A stretch of 44,822 nucleotides of DNA from CAZMRF01 sp964568735. Its GTDB lineage: Bacteria; Acidobacteriota; Polarisedimenticolia; JACPZX01. Position 1 is the first letter of the stretch; each line of letters begins with the position of its first letter. The stretch lies in assembly GCA_964568735.1 (NCBI GenBank), contig CAZMRF010000041.1:1-44822 (forward strand). Reading direction: 5' to 3'. A model generated the notes under the pieces. It saw only the letters and a program-made list of their open reading frames with translations. It was not told where the DNA came from and ran no database searches. This document shows positions 25,101-31,624 of this stretch, piece after piece. The translations under genes were made by a program, and so were the position numbers.

Positions 25101-25468
25101 GGGTGCGCGAGGCGCTCGCCCGTGCGGCGTCGGCCTGGGAGAGCGTGGCCGCCACGGAGGGCTCGAGCGAGACCCCAGGAGCCGTCCCGCCCGTCGGTCG
25201 CGCCGGGCCATGGACGCGCTTGGCACTCGCGGCCCTGGCCTCGTGCCGAGGGCAGGCGCCGGATCCCGCTCGACCCGATGAGAAACAGCGTATCGCCGGC
25301 GAGGCTCGCGCGTCGGAGGTCGACCTGAATGGGCTGCTAGGTGACCTGGACGTCCTGGCGGATCCGCTGATCGACCGATTAGTCGAGCGGATACTCGACG
25401 GGGACCGTCCGGGGCCGGCCTGCCTGCGGGCCACGGCTCCCCGGACCCGGAGATCGGCTCACGAGTAG
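22103..25468 (+). CDS. VIT/VWA protein fused to carboxypeptidase-regulatory and TonB-plug-like domains
   Basis: This 1121-residue protein has a signal peptide (LGFILSLGIAGVSATSAG), a VIT domain (about 45-170; VQVEQIFANPLDVAIEARYV, FPLPERSAVDGF), a VWA domain with MIDAS Asp347-x-Ser349-x-Ser351, and the VIT/VWA-typical SLALAFRLMSPYTSFVAVD. A carboxypeptidase-regulatory beta domain (about 700-795) follows. Residues 811-929 look like the plug of TonB-dependent receptors of acidobacterial type (GRNYQDILTVAPGATD, DPVGGTFGPNLNIDAIEEIE, ASFGCADGGFANIATRSG), but no beta-barrel comes after it. The last 190 residues are helical, with LLVIQSADGRFSGRHRTNAL resembling alpha/alpha-toroid repeats. The start has GGAGGTGG upstream. 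Probably periplasmic or surface-bound and adhesive; the function is unknown. Confidence 0.83.
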   Translation: MTRACPAEAARIPFRLGFILSLGIAGVSATSAGLEETPRASLTVLSDIGEPVEMPLRKTSDRAEISAFVARVQVEQIFANPLDVAIEARYVFPLPERSAVDGFVMTIGERRIQGEIHRREEAATIYRHARDAGHATALLEQERPNIFTQSVANIPPGRDIRVELSYVEFLVYEGGSYKFNFPMVVGPRYIPGSVRAASYSMGDSGESLQARRIVDPRAVETNPPVDRVADAARITPPVFRPGFIPSNTVDLELSVDTGTPLASITSESHEIHVRRRGASGAVVRLARRDVIPNQDFILTLGVASDEPALGLLAHRSNEEGYFALRLQPPAETSAEEAAPKEIIFVVDVSGSMSGVPIEMSRRLMKRALENLGPLDTFNIVLFSNRPSPLAPRSLPSTAANVALGQKAVREVGPHGGTEMREALRAAFALPMDPTRLRMVLLLTDGFVGNETELFDVARTLRNDARVFCLGVGTSVNHYLLRELAEIGHGAYTYVRPDGDAAAAVDRFNDWVTRPFLTDLEIDWGSLSVEDIRPERLPDLHSGQTLTLVGRYLWEGRDTVIVRGRMGGRPWESSLDVVLPERSESHEALGSVWARERIRELMLGATGKARRDVEMQVTSLALAFRLMSPYTSFVAVDSTEISNPGEAPVLWEQALAMPQYVSFTGCFGPSGPRVGPALAVPAVVEPEVMEKAAQPAKGEQNGSIQGRVLDIRGAALSGVPVQLRRPSAPNSIWTVITDLNGNYRFDNLSPEPGYVLFAEYPGFVSMEMGPFDLRGRRHAAADLTLRDGGEVTETIEVFAQGSRVNTDSTKSSTTFNTEFVEGPSIIGRNYQDILTVAPGATDTDGDGNPNVQGARETGLQHRLDSGVVAGVAGGLPSGSITDPVGGTFGPNLNIDAIEEIEVVTAGAAASFGCADGGFANIATRSGTGSGAPDREIETLALRILADLADDRRLSRAEGLPALAALLVIQSADGRFSGRHRTNALATWALAESAALEPELPWVREALARAASAWESVAATEGSSETPGAVPPVGRAGPWTRLALAALASCRGQAPDPARPDEKQRIAGEARASEVDLNGLLGDLDVLADPLIDRLVERILDGDRPGPACLRATAPRTRRSAHE

Positions 25469-25518
25469 GCTATCCTCTTCGATTCGTCGGCCCCGCGGCG
25501 GGGCTCAACGAGGAGGCC

Positions 25519-27348
25519 ATGATGCATCGGGGCGGCATCGCGGTTCTGGATTTCGGCGGGCAGTACGTTCACCTCATCGCGACCAAGCTGCGGTCGCTGG
25601 GCGTCTACGCCGAGATCCGCGAGCCCGATGACGCGGTAGAGAGCTACGCGGGCTACGACGGGATCATCCTGTCGGGGAGCCCGTCCCTGAGCGCGCACGA
25701 CGAGGACTCCGGCTGGACGCAGGGAGTCCTCGGCCTCGGCGTTCCCGTGCTCGGCCTCTGCTTCGGGCATCAGGAGATCGCGAAGCACGCGGGGGGCGCG
25801 GTCGAGCACACGCGGCGCGAGTACGGCGCCGCAAGGCTTCACGTCGTCTCGGAGTCGCCGCTCTTCCGGGGGCTCGCTCCCGAGGAGACGGTCTGGATGA
25901 GCCACGGTGACACGGTCACACGCCTCGGCGACGGCTTCTCCGAGATTGGCTACTCCACCGGCGGGAGCGATCGATCGAAGAGCCACCGCAACGCGGCCAT
26001 CGCCTGCGACGCTCGGCGCCTCTACGGACTTCAGTTCCACCCCGAGGTGGACGACACGCCGTGCGGCCTGCGGATCCTCGAGAACTTCGCCACCGGCATC
26101 TGCGGCGCCACGCGCGACTGGGCTGTGGGCGACCAGGTCGAGGAGCGAGCGGCGGCCATCCGGCAGGAGGTCGGGGATCGCGCGGTCCTGCTCCTCGCCT
26201 CGGGCGGCGTCGACTCGACGGTGGCGGCCAAGCTCTTCGAGAGGGCCCTCGGGACCTCGCATCTGAGGCTCCTGCACATCGACAACGGGCTGATGCGCAA
26301 GGGGGAAAGCGCACGAGTCGTCGAGCGGCTGACGGCGGCGGGCCTCGGCCCGAGCCTGAGCCACGTCGACGCGTCGCCGGATTTCCTCGGAGCGCTCGAA
26401 GGGCTGACCGATCCCGAGGCCAAGCGCCGGGCGATCGGCGACACCTTCGTGAAGGTCTTCACGCGCGAGGCGTCGCGCCTCGGCCTCGGTGAAGCTCTCC
26501 TCGGGCAGGGGACGATCTATCCCGACACGATCGAGACGGGCGGGACGCGCCGCGCCGATCTCATCAAGACGCACCACAACCGTGTGCCGATCATCCAGGA
26601 GATGATCCAGGCGGGGAGGGTCGTCGAGCCGCTCAAAGATCTCTACAAGACCGAGGTGCGCGAGCTGGGCCGCGCCCTCGGGCTGGATCCGGAGAGCATC
26701 GACCGGCATCCCTTCCCCGGGCCCGGCCTCGGGATACGGCTGGCTGCCGCGAAGGAAGTCGCGGGCGACTACGACGAGCCCCGGCTGCGCGCCGACATCG
26801 ACGGAGCGCTCCACGAAACCGGGCTGCGAGGGCTCCCGCTCCCCGTGCGTTCAGTGGGAGTGAAGGCGGACCTTCGAAGCTACGAGCACCCCGTGCTTCT
26901 GACGGGGGCCTTCCCGGGATGGGAGCGGCTCACGGCCATCGCGACCGGCCTGACGAAGCAGGTGCAGGGGATCAACAGGTGCCTCTACGAGCTTTCGGGC
27001 CGCGAGCCGAAGGAGGCGCGCCTCGTCCCGGCCACCGTCACGCGGCGGCGGCTCGACCTGCTGCGCGAGGTGGACGCCATCGTGATGGGCGCCCTGGAGC
27101 GGCACGGCCTGATGCGCGAGGTCTGGCAATGCCCGACGGTGCTCGTGCCCGTGAGCCTCGACGGACGTGGCGCGGAGCTGGCCGTCATCCGTCCCGTGCA
27201 CTCGGAGCGCGCGATGACGGCGAGGCCCGCCTGGATCGGCGAGGCCTGCGCCGCCGAGATCACGAAGCAGGTCCTCGCCTTCGACCCGATCGGCGCCGTC
27301 GCCATCGACGCCACCACCAAGCCCCCCGCCACGATCGAGTGGGAGTAA
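25519..27348 (+). CDS. guaA: GMP synthetase (glutamine-hydrolysing), long form
   Basis: This enzyme converts XMP, ATP and glutamine to GMP in the cytosol. The class I glutaminase domain has Cys81 (GLCFGHQ) and QFHPEV (His174, Glu176). The ATP-pyrophosphatase loop is SGGVDST (228-234), then KTHHNRVP, RHPFPGPGLGIRL and the C-terminal KPPATIEWE. At 609 residues it is about 90 longer than usual bacterial GuaA (about 515-530). The extra length lies in the dimerisation region. VRSVGVKADLRSYEHPVLL occurs before, rather than within, a second similar block (REVDAIVMGALE, VLVPVSLDGRGAELAVIRPV). This two-block layout resembles the animal enzyme. GAGGAGG lies just before the start. There is no guaB next to it. 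Confidence 0.92.
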   Translation: MMHRGGIAVLDFGGQYVHLIATKLRSLGVYAEIREPDDAVESYAGYDGIILSGSPSLSAHDEDSGWTQGVLGLGVPVLGLCFGHQEIAKHAGGAVEHTRREYGAARLHVVSESPLFRGLAPEETVWMSHGDTVTRLGDGFSEIGYSTGGSDRSKSHRNAAIACDARRLYGLQFHPEVDDTPCGLRILENFATGICGATRDWAVGDQVEERAAAIRQEVGDRAVLLLASGGVDSTVAAKLFERALGTSHLRLLHIDNGLMRKGESARVVERLTAAGLGPSLSHVDASPDFLGALEGLTDPEAKRRAIGDTFVKVFTREASRLGLGEALLGQGTIYPDTIETGGTRRADLIKTHHNRVPIIQEMIQAGRVVEPLKDLYKTEVRELGRALGLDPESIDRHPFPGPGLGIRLAAAKEVAGDYDEPRLRADIDGALHETGLRGLPLPVRSVGVKADLRSYEHPVLLTGAFPGWERLTAIATGLTKQVQGINRCLYELSGREPKEARLVPATVTRRRLDLLREVDAIVMGALERHGLMREVWQCPTVLVPVSLDGRGAELAVIRPVHSERAMTARPAWIGEACAAEITKQVLAFDPIGAVAIDATTKPPATIEWE

Positions 27349-27406
27349 GGTTGCCTCTCACCCGAGCGAGGCGGTGCGGGTAGAAGTCATCGCCCGAGTG
27401 GGGCAA

Positions 27407-27512
27407 GCGCGGTGAGCGTCCGAAGCGGCGATTCGTGAGCCGGCGGTACTCGCTGGACGCGCTTGATCATCTCCGGCGAACGTTGGAGCCCAGCGCAGGA
27501 CGCTCACCGCGC
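27407..27512. repeat. 15-base inverted repeat between convergent genes
   Basis: gcgcggtgagcgtcc at 27407-27421 is exactly repeated in inverse at 27498-27512, with 76 bases between. It lies between the convergent guaA and tricorn-like genes and could form a long hairpin that stops transcription from both sides. No T-run follows. Confidence 0.5.
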
Positions 27513-27521
27513 GCTGCTCGC

Positions 27522-30500
27522 TCAGCGCCCCAGCTCCTTCGGCAGGGGCGGGGGCTCCTTCGGAATGGGTGACGTGTAGCCCTTCAGGGCCGTGAGCATT
27601 TCGGCGATCGCCCGCTCGAGCTGGGGATCCTTCCCTTCGATCACTTCCTCTGGGAGTTGCTCGACCTCGATGTCCGGAGGCACCCCCTCGTTCTCGATGG
27701 ACCACTTGCCGGCAGGGTCGAGGTAGCGGAAGTAGGGGACAGTCAGCCGGCCTCCGTCGATGAAGAGCGGGTTCGTGGAGATCCCGATGAGGCCTCCCCA
27801 GGTCCGCGTGCCGACGAGCGGGCCGAGCCCGAGATGGCGGAAGGACCAGGGGAGGAAGTCACCCCCGGATCCCGACGACTCGTTGATCAACATGACCTTG
27901 GGGCCGGGGACCACGCCCGCGGGCGTCGTGAAGAGGAGCCCGTCGCGGTCCTTCCAGGACGACAGCCACGGCCGTCCGAGGGTCTCCGTGATGTAGTTCG
28001 CGGCCTGGCCTCCCCCGTTGAAGCGCTCGTCGATGACGAAGGCCTCCTTGTCCACCTGGGAGAAGAAGTACCGGTTGAAGTAGTCGAAGCCGTCGCCGGC
28101 CGTGTTCGGCAGGTAGACGTAGCCGACCCTGCCGTCCGTGGCCTCCTCGACGCGGCGCCTGTTCTGCTCGACCCAGTTGCGGAGCCGCAGCTCCCGATCC
28201 TCGGCGATGGGAACCACCGTGACGTCGCGCCCCTTGTCGGGATCGGATCCCGGGGTGACCCTGAGCACGACCTGCTTGCCGACCGTGTTCTCGAAGAAGG
28301 AGAGAATGCTGTCCTTCGCGGTCAGCTCCCGGCCGTCCACCGCGAGGATGTAGTCGCCCACGGAGATCCCGAGGCCCGGCACGGCAAGCGGTGCCTGGAC
28401 GAAGGGGTTCCAGCTCTCCGCCGTCAGCAGCCGCCTGATCCGGTACTTTCCGTCATTGATTTCGTAGTCGGCCCCGAGGAGGCCGACGGGCACCGGCTCC
28501 GGCCTGTAGACGTCGCCGGTGAAGACCCGGTTGTGGCCCACCTGCAGCTCGGCGATCATGTCGATGATGATCGAGTTGAGGTCCTCGCGCCGGCCGAGGT
28601 GGGAGACGAGGGGCGCGTACTTCTTCTCGACGCCCGCCCAGTCGAGCCCGTGCATGTTCGGGGCGTAGAAGTAGTCGCGCTCCATGCGCCAGGCGTCGTG
28701 GAAGATGTGCTCCCACTCGGCGCGGGGATCGACGCGTGCTTTCAGGCCCTCGAGCTTGACGGCCTCGCCGCGCCCTGTGGGCTTCTTGTCCGTGCCGGCG
28801 ACGGACCAGCCCTGTCGCGGCCCCTGCACGAGCATCTTCGTGCCGTCCCCGCAGATATCGAAAGCGGCCACGGCGTCGAGGAAGATCTCCTCCTTGCGCT
28901 CCTTGAAGTCGAAGCGCATGAGGGCGTTGACGGCCTCCTCCTCGCTTCCCGGCGGGTCGTTCGAGGCGCCCGCCTGCCGCCTGTCGAGGTAGAAGAGGCT
29001 GCCGTCCTTGCCGACGCGCAGGTTGCCGTAGTCCTTTTCGGCGACGGGCAGGGCGACGATGCGGCCAGCCAGCCCCTCGAGGCCGACCTTGACCTCCACG
29101 TGCGTCTTCGCATCGGAGCCGTCTTTCCCGGCCTTCGAGGCCTCCTCGCCTTCCGCCTTCTCCGTCTTCTCACCCTCCGCTTTCGAGCCGTCGCCCTTCT
29201 TCGAGTCCGGCTTCTCTTCGTCGCTCTCCGGAGGCAGGGGCGAGGTGCCGTCCGCGGCGAGGACCACCGCATAGAGGCCGCTTCGCACGGGGCGGTCCTG
29301 CGTGGTCATGTCGAGACCGATGGTCCTGTTGCCGAAGTTCGTGCTCGCGGCGATGTAGAGGTACTTCCCGTCGCGGCTGAAGGCAGGCGAGCTGACCTCC
29401 GCCAGCCCATCGGTCACCTGGTGGGATCTCCCGGATCCGACGTCGTAGAGGAAGAGAGATCTCAGATAGTTGGGCAGAGCCTTCACGTAGGCCACCCAGC
29501 GCCCGTCGGGTGAGAATGCGGCCTCGAAGCTCCGGCCGAAGAGGCGGCGCGTGCTGGTGTCGATGAGGCGGTGCGTGCCCTTCTCGACGTCGAGAAGATG
29601 GAGACCGAGGTGCGCGTCTTCGTAGATGATGAACCCGCCGTCGGGCGACCACCCTCGCAGGAAGTAATAGGTGTCGTCGCCCAGCGAGATGCTCCGCTTC
29701 TCTCCAGCGCCGGACTGATCGGCGATGATCAGCTCGAAGCGGTCGTTCTCGTCCGACACCCACGCGACGCTCCGGCCGTCGGGCGACCAGAGCGGATCGC
29801 GGTCGTGGGTCCCGCTGGAGCGCGTGAGGTTCCTCGTGTCGCCGTGCTCGAGAGGCACCGTGAAGATATCGCCGCGCGCCGCGAAGACGGCCCGGGCGCC
29901 GGTGGGGGAGAGGCCGCTGCCCGTGATCATCTTCGAGGCGTCCTTCCACTGCGGCTGGAGCTGCGGCAGATCGGCCTTCAAGGCTATCGGGAGGGGCCGC
30001 CCCTCCCCGCGAGCGGGATCGAGGCGGTAGAGGCGCCCCCCGGCGCCGTAGATAACCGCGCCGTCCGACGCGGTCAGGCCCTCGACGTCCCAGTCATCGT
30101 GCCGGGTGAGCTGGGTCACGGTGCGCCGGCTCGTGTCGTAGGAGAAGACGTTCACCTTCCCGCTTCGATCCGATAGGAAGTAGATCGTATCGCCCACCCA
30201 GACGGGATTGGTGTCGTTGACGCGGTCGTGGGGGATCCTCTCGATCGCGTGGCTCGCCATGTCGAAGATCCAGATCGGCGGCGTCCGCCCGCCCCTGTAG
30301 TGATCCCACCCGCTGGGGCCGTACTGCGCGGGGGTGAAGAGCTGGTAGGCAATCCGCTTGCCGTCCGCGGAGAAGGCGCCGTCGGCCGCCTGCGGCATGG
30401 GCAGCGCTACGGGAAGTCCGCCTTCGAGCGCCACGGTGAAGAGCTGATCGCCGCCGCGGGACATCACCTCGCGGTTCGACATGAAGAGCACGGCTTTGCC

Positions 30501-30890
30501 GTCGGCCGTCCAGCCGCGCACGGTGTCATTGGAGGGATGCCACGTCAGCCGTTTCGGCGGACCCCCCTCGGAGGGGATCACGTAGACGTCCGAGTTGCCT
30601 TGATACTGTGCGCTGAAGGCGACCCACCGGCCGTCCGGTGAGAGGGCGGGCTGGCCCTCGGAGGCGGGATGGCTCGTGAGCCGGGCAGGTGCCGACCCGT
30701 CGAGCCCTGCCACCCAGATGTCTCCGGCGTAGACGAAGGCGAGGCGGCCGGCTGCGGCGCTCGGCTCCTCGAGCATCAGCGTCTCCGCGCCGGCGGGTGC
30801 CGCCATCGCAGCGACGGCGGTCGCGAGAAGTGCCAAGGCCGCTCGACGTGCGATCAGCGCGAGTCCGGATCGTTCCGTCTCTATAGTCAT
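27522..30890 (-). CDS. Tricorn-like protease, S41 family
   Basis: This is a protein of about 1122 residues. ATG 30890 is chosen for AGGAG eight bases upstream; ATG 30911 is an alternative. A signal peptide (LALLATAVAAMAAPAGA) comes first. Two beta-propeller blocks follow, made of 'SPDGRWVAF'-type blades: ALSPDGRWVAFSAQYQGNSD and SPDGRSVAWVSDENDRFEL. Then come a tricorn C1-like helical region (EWEHIFHDAWRMERDYFYAP), a PDZ-like domain (LAVPGLGISVGDYILAVDG) and the S41 catalytic domain with INESSGSGGDF. A Lys/Glu-rich stretch (KPDSKKGDGSKAEGEKTEKA and onwards) lies near residues 555-600 and is likely disordered. Homologues degrade peptides; here the signal places it in the periplasm or outside. 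It is not in an obvious operon. Confidence 0.9.
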   Translation of the reverse strand: MTIETERSGLALIARRAALALLATAVAAMAAPAGAETLMLEEPSAAAGRLAFVYAGDIWVAGLDGSAPARLTSHPASEGQPALSPDGRWVAFSAQYQGNSDVYVIPSEGGPPKRLTWHPSNDTVRGWTADGKAVLFMSNREVMSRGGDQLFTVALEGGLPVALPMPQAADGAFSADGKRIAYQLFTPAQYGPSGWDHYRGGRTPPIWIFDMASHAIERIPHDRVNDTNPVWVGDTIYFLSDRSGKVNVFSYDTSRRTVTQLTRHDDWDVEGLTASDGAVIYGAGGRLYRLDPARGEGRPLPIALKADLPQLQPQWKDASKMITGSGLSPTGARAVFAARGDIFTVPLEHGDTRNLTRSSGTHDRDPLWSPDGRSVAWVSDENDRFELIIADQSGAGEKRSISLGDDTYYFLRGWSPDGGFIIYEDAHLGLHLLDVEKGTHRLIDTSTRRLFGRSFEAAFSPDGRWVAYVKALPNYLRSLFLYDVGSGRSHQVTDGLAEVSSPAFSRDGKYLYIAASTNFGNRTIGLDMTTQDRPVRSGLYAVVLAADGTSPLPPESDEEKPDSKKGDGSKAEGEKTEKAEGEEASKAGKDGSDAKTHVEVKVGLEGLAGRIVALPVAEKDYGNLRVGKDGSLFYLDRRQAGASNDPPGSEEEAVNALMRFDFKERKEEIFLDAVAAFDICGDGTKMLVQGPRQGWSVAGTDKKPTGRGEAVKLEGLKARVDPRAEWEHIFHDAWRMERDYFYAPNMHGLDWAGVEKKYAPLVSHLGRREDLNSIIIDMIAELQVGHNRVFTGDVYRPEPVPVGLLGADYEINDGKYRIRRLLTAESWNPFVQAPLAVPGLGISVGDYILAVDGRELTAKDSILSFFENTVGKQVVLRVTPGSDPDKGRDVTVVPIAEDRELRLRNWVEQNRRRVEEATDGRVGYVYLPNTAGDGFDYFNRYFFSQVDKEAFVIDERFNGGGQAANYITETLGRPWLSSWKDRDGLLFTTPAGVVPGPKVMLINESSGSGGDFLPWSFRHLGLGPLVGTRTWGGLIGISTNPLFIDGGRLTVPYFRYLDPAGKWSIENEGVPPDIEVEQLPEEVIEGKDPQLERAIAEMLTALKGYTSPIPKEPPPLPKELGR

Positions 30891-30966
30891 CGGTGTAACT
30901 CCTGACTTCATCCGGGGAGGCTCCCTCGGCAAGGCGGGCAGTATGACGAAGCGCCAGAGTCGCTCA

Positions 30967-31530
30967 TCAGTCGAAGGCGCGGGCCAGATCGTCGAGAACC
31001 TTCTTCTCTTCGGGGGAAACCTTCGAGCTCAGTCCCAGCAGCCCCCCCGCCGTCTCGGCCACGGCCCGGGCCGAGCCCAGGAGGCGCTGGCGCATCTCCG
31101 ACTTCTCCGCCGCAGTCAGGCTGCCGGAGACATGGCGGACGGACTGCTTCCAGAGATCCAGCAGCTCGCCATCGGGCCTGTGCGCCAGCCAGGCCGTGAG
31201 CAGCTCGGCCGCGTGCTCCCCGGAGGTGACGCCTTCCTTCTCCGCGGCCTTCCGGATCGCCTCACGCTCGCGCTCGTCGATCCGGCCGTCCGCCCAGGCC
31301 ACGACGACGAGCGGGACGAGCCTGAGGGCCAGCGCCGTCTCGGGGCCGATCCCGAGCTCGGTCAGCCGATCCAGGAAGGCCTCGTGGTGGATCCCGACCG
31401 CATCGCGCAAGGCTGCGCGCCGCGCATCGGCCTCCGCCTTGTGACGGAGCTTCTTCAGCAGATGCGCGTTCTCCCTCGCGAAGAAGGCATCCTCGAGGCT
31501 TCGCGCATCGGGGTTCAGTTCCTTCGGCAT
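30967..31530 (-). CDS. TerB-like protein
   Basis: This 187-residue cytoplasmic protein has the TerB-type acidic helical core: LRLVPLVVVAWADGRIDERE (the A-D-G-x-x-x-x-x-E metal-binding signature), REAIRKAAEKEGV and a later VSPEEKKVLDDLARAF. The N-terminal part (RENAHLLKKLRHKAEADARR) is a charged helix. ATG 31530 has GGAGGGAG directly upstream; the frame is open to 31746 without support. TerB-like domains bind metal and are found in tellurite-resistance and phage-defence contexts, but stand-alone copies are of unknown role. It lies 76 bases after the tricorn-like gene start, on the same strand. Confidence 0.72.
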   Translation of the reverse strand: MPKELNPDARSLEDAFFARENAHLLKKLRHKAEADARRAALRDAVGIHHEAFLDRLTELGIGPETALALRLVPLVVVAWADGRIDEREREAIRKAAEKEGVTSGEHAAELLTAWLAHRPDGELLDLWKQSVRHVSGSLTAAEKSEMRQRLLGSARAVAETAGGLLGLSSKVSPEEKKVLDDLARAFD

Positions 31531-31624
31531 GGCACTCCCTCCATCCGGATGAGGAAGCGCACATCTTACGACCGGGCGCCCGCCCGTGTCACGGGAAGGT
31601 CCACCGGGTAGAATGAGGCCCTCC

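Noticed and set aside
27657..29513. 618-codon open frame on the plus strand under the tricorn-like gene
   Set aside because: Same reason: it mirrors a well-supported gene and reads as low-complexity Val/Glu/Arg-rich sequence.
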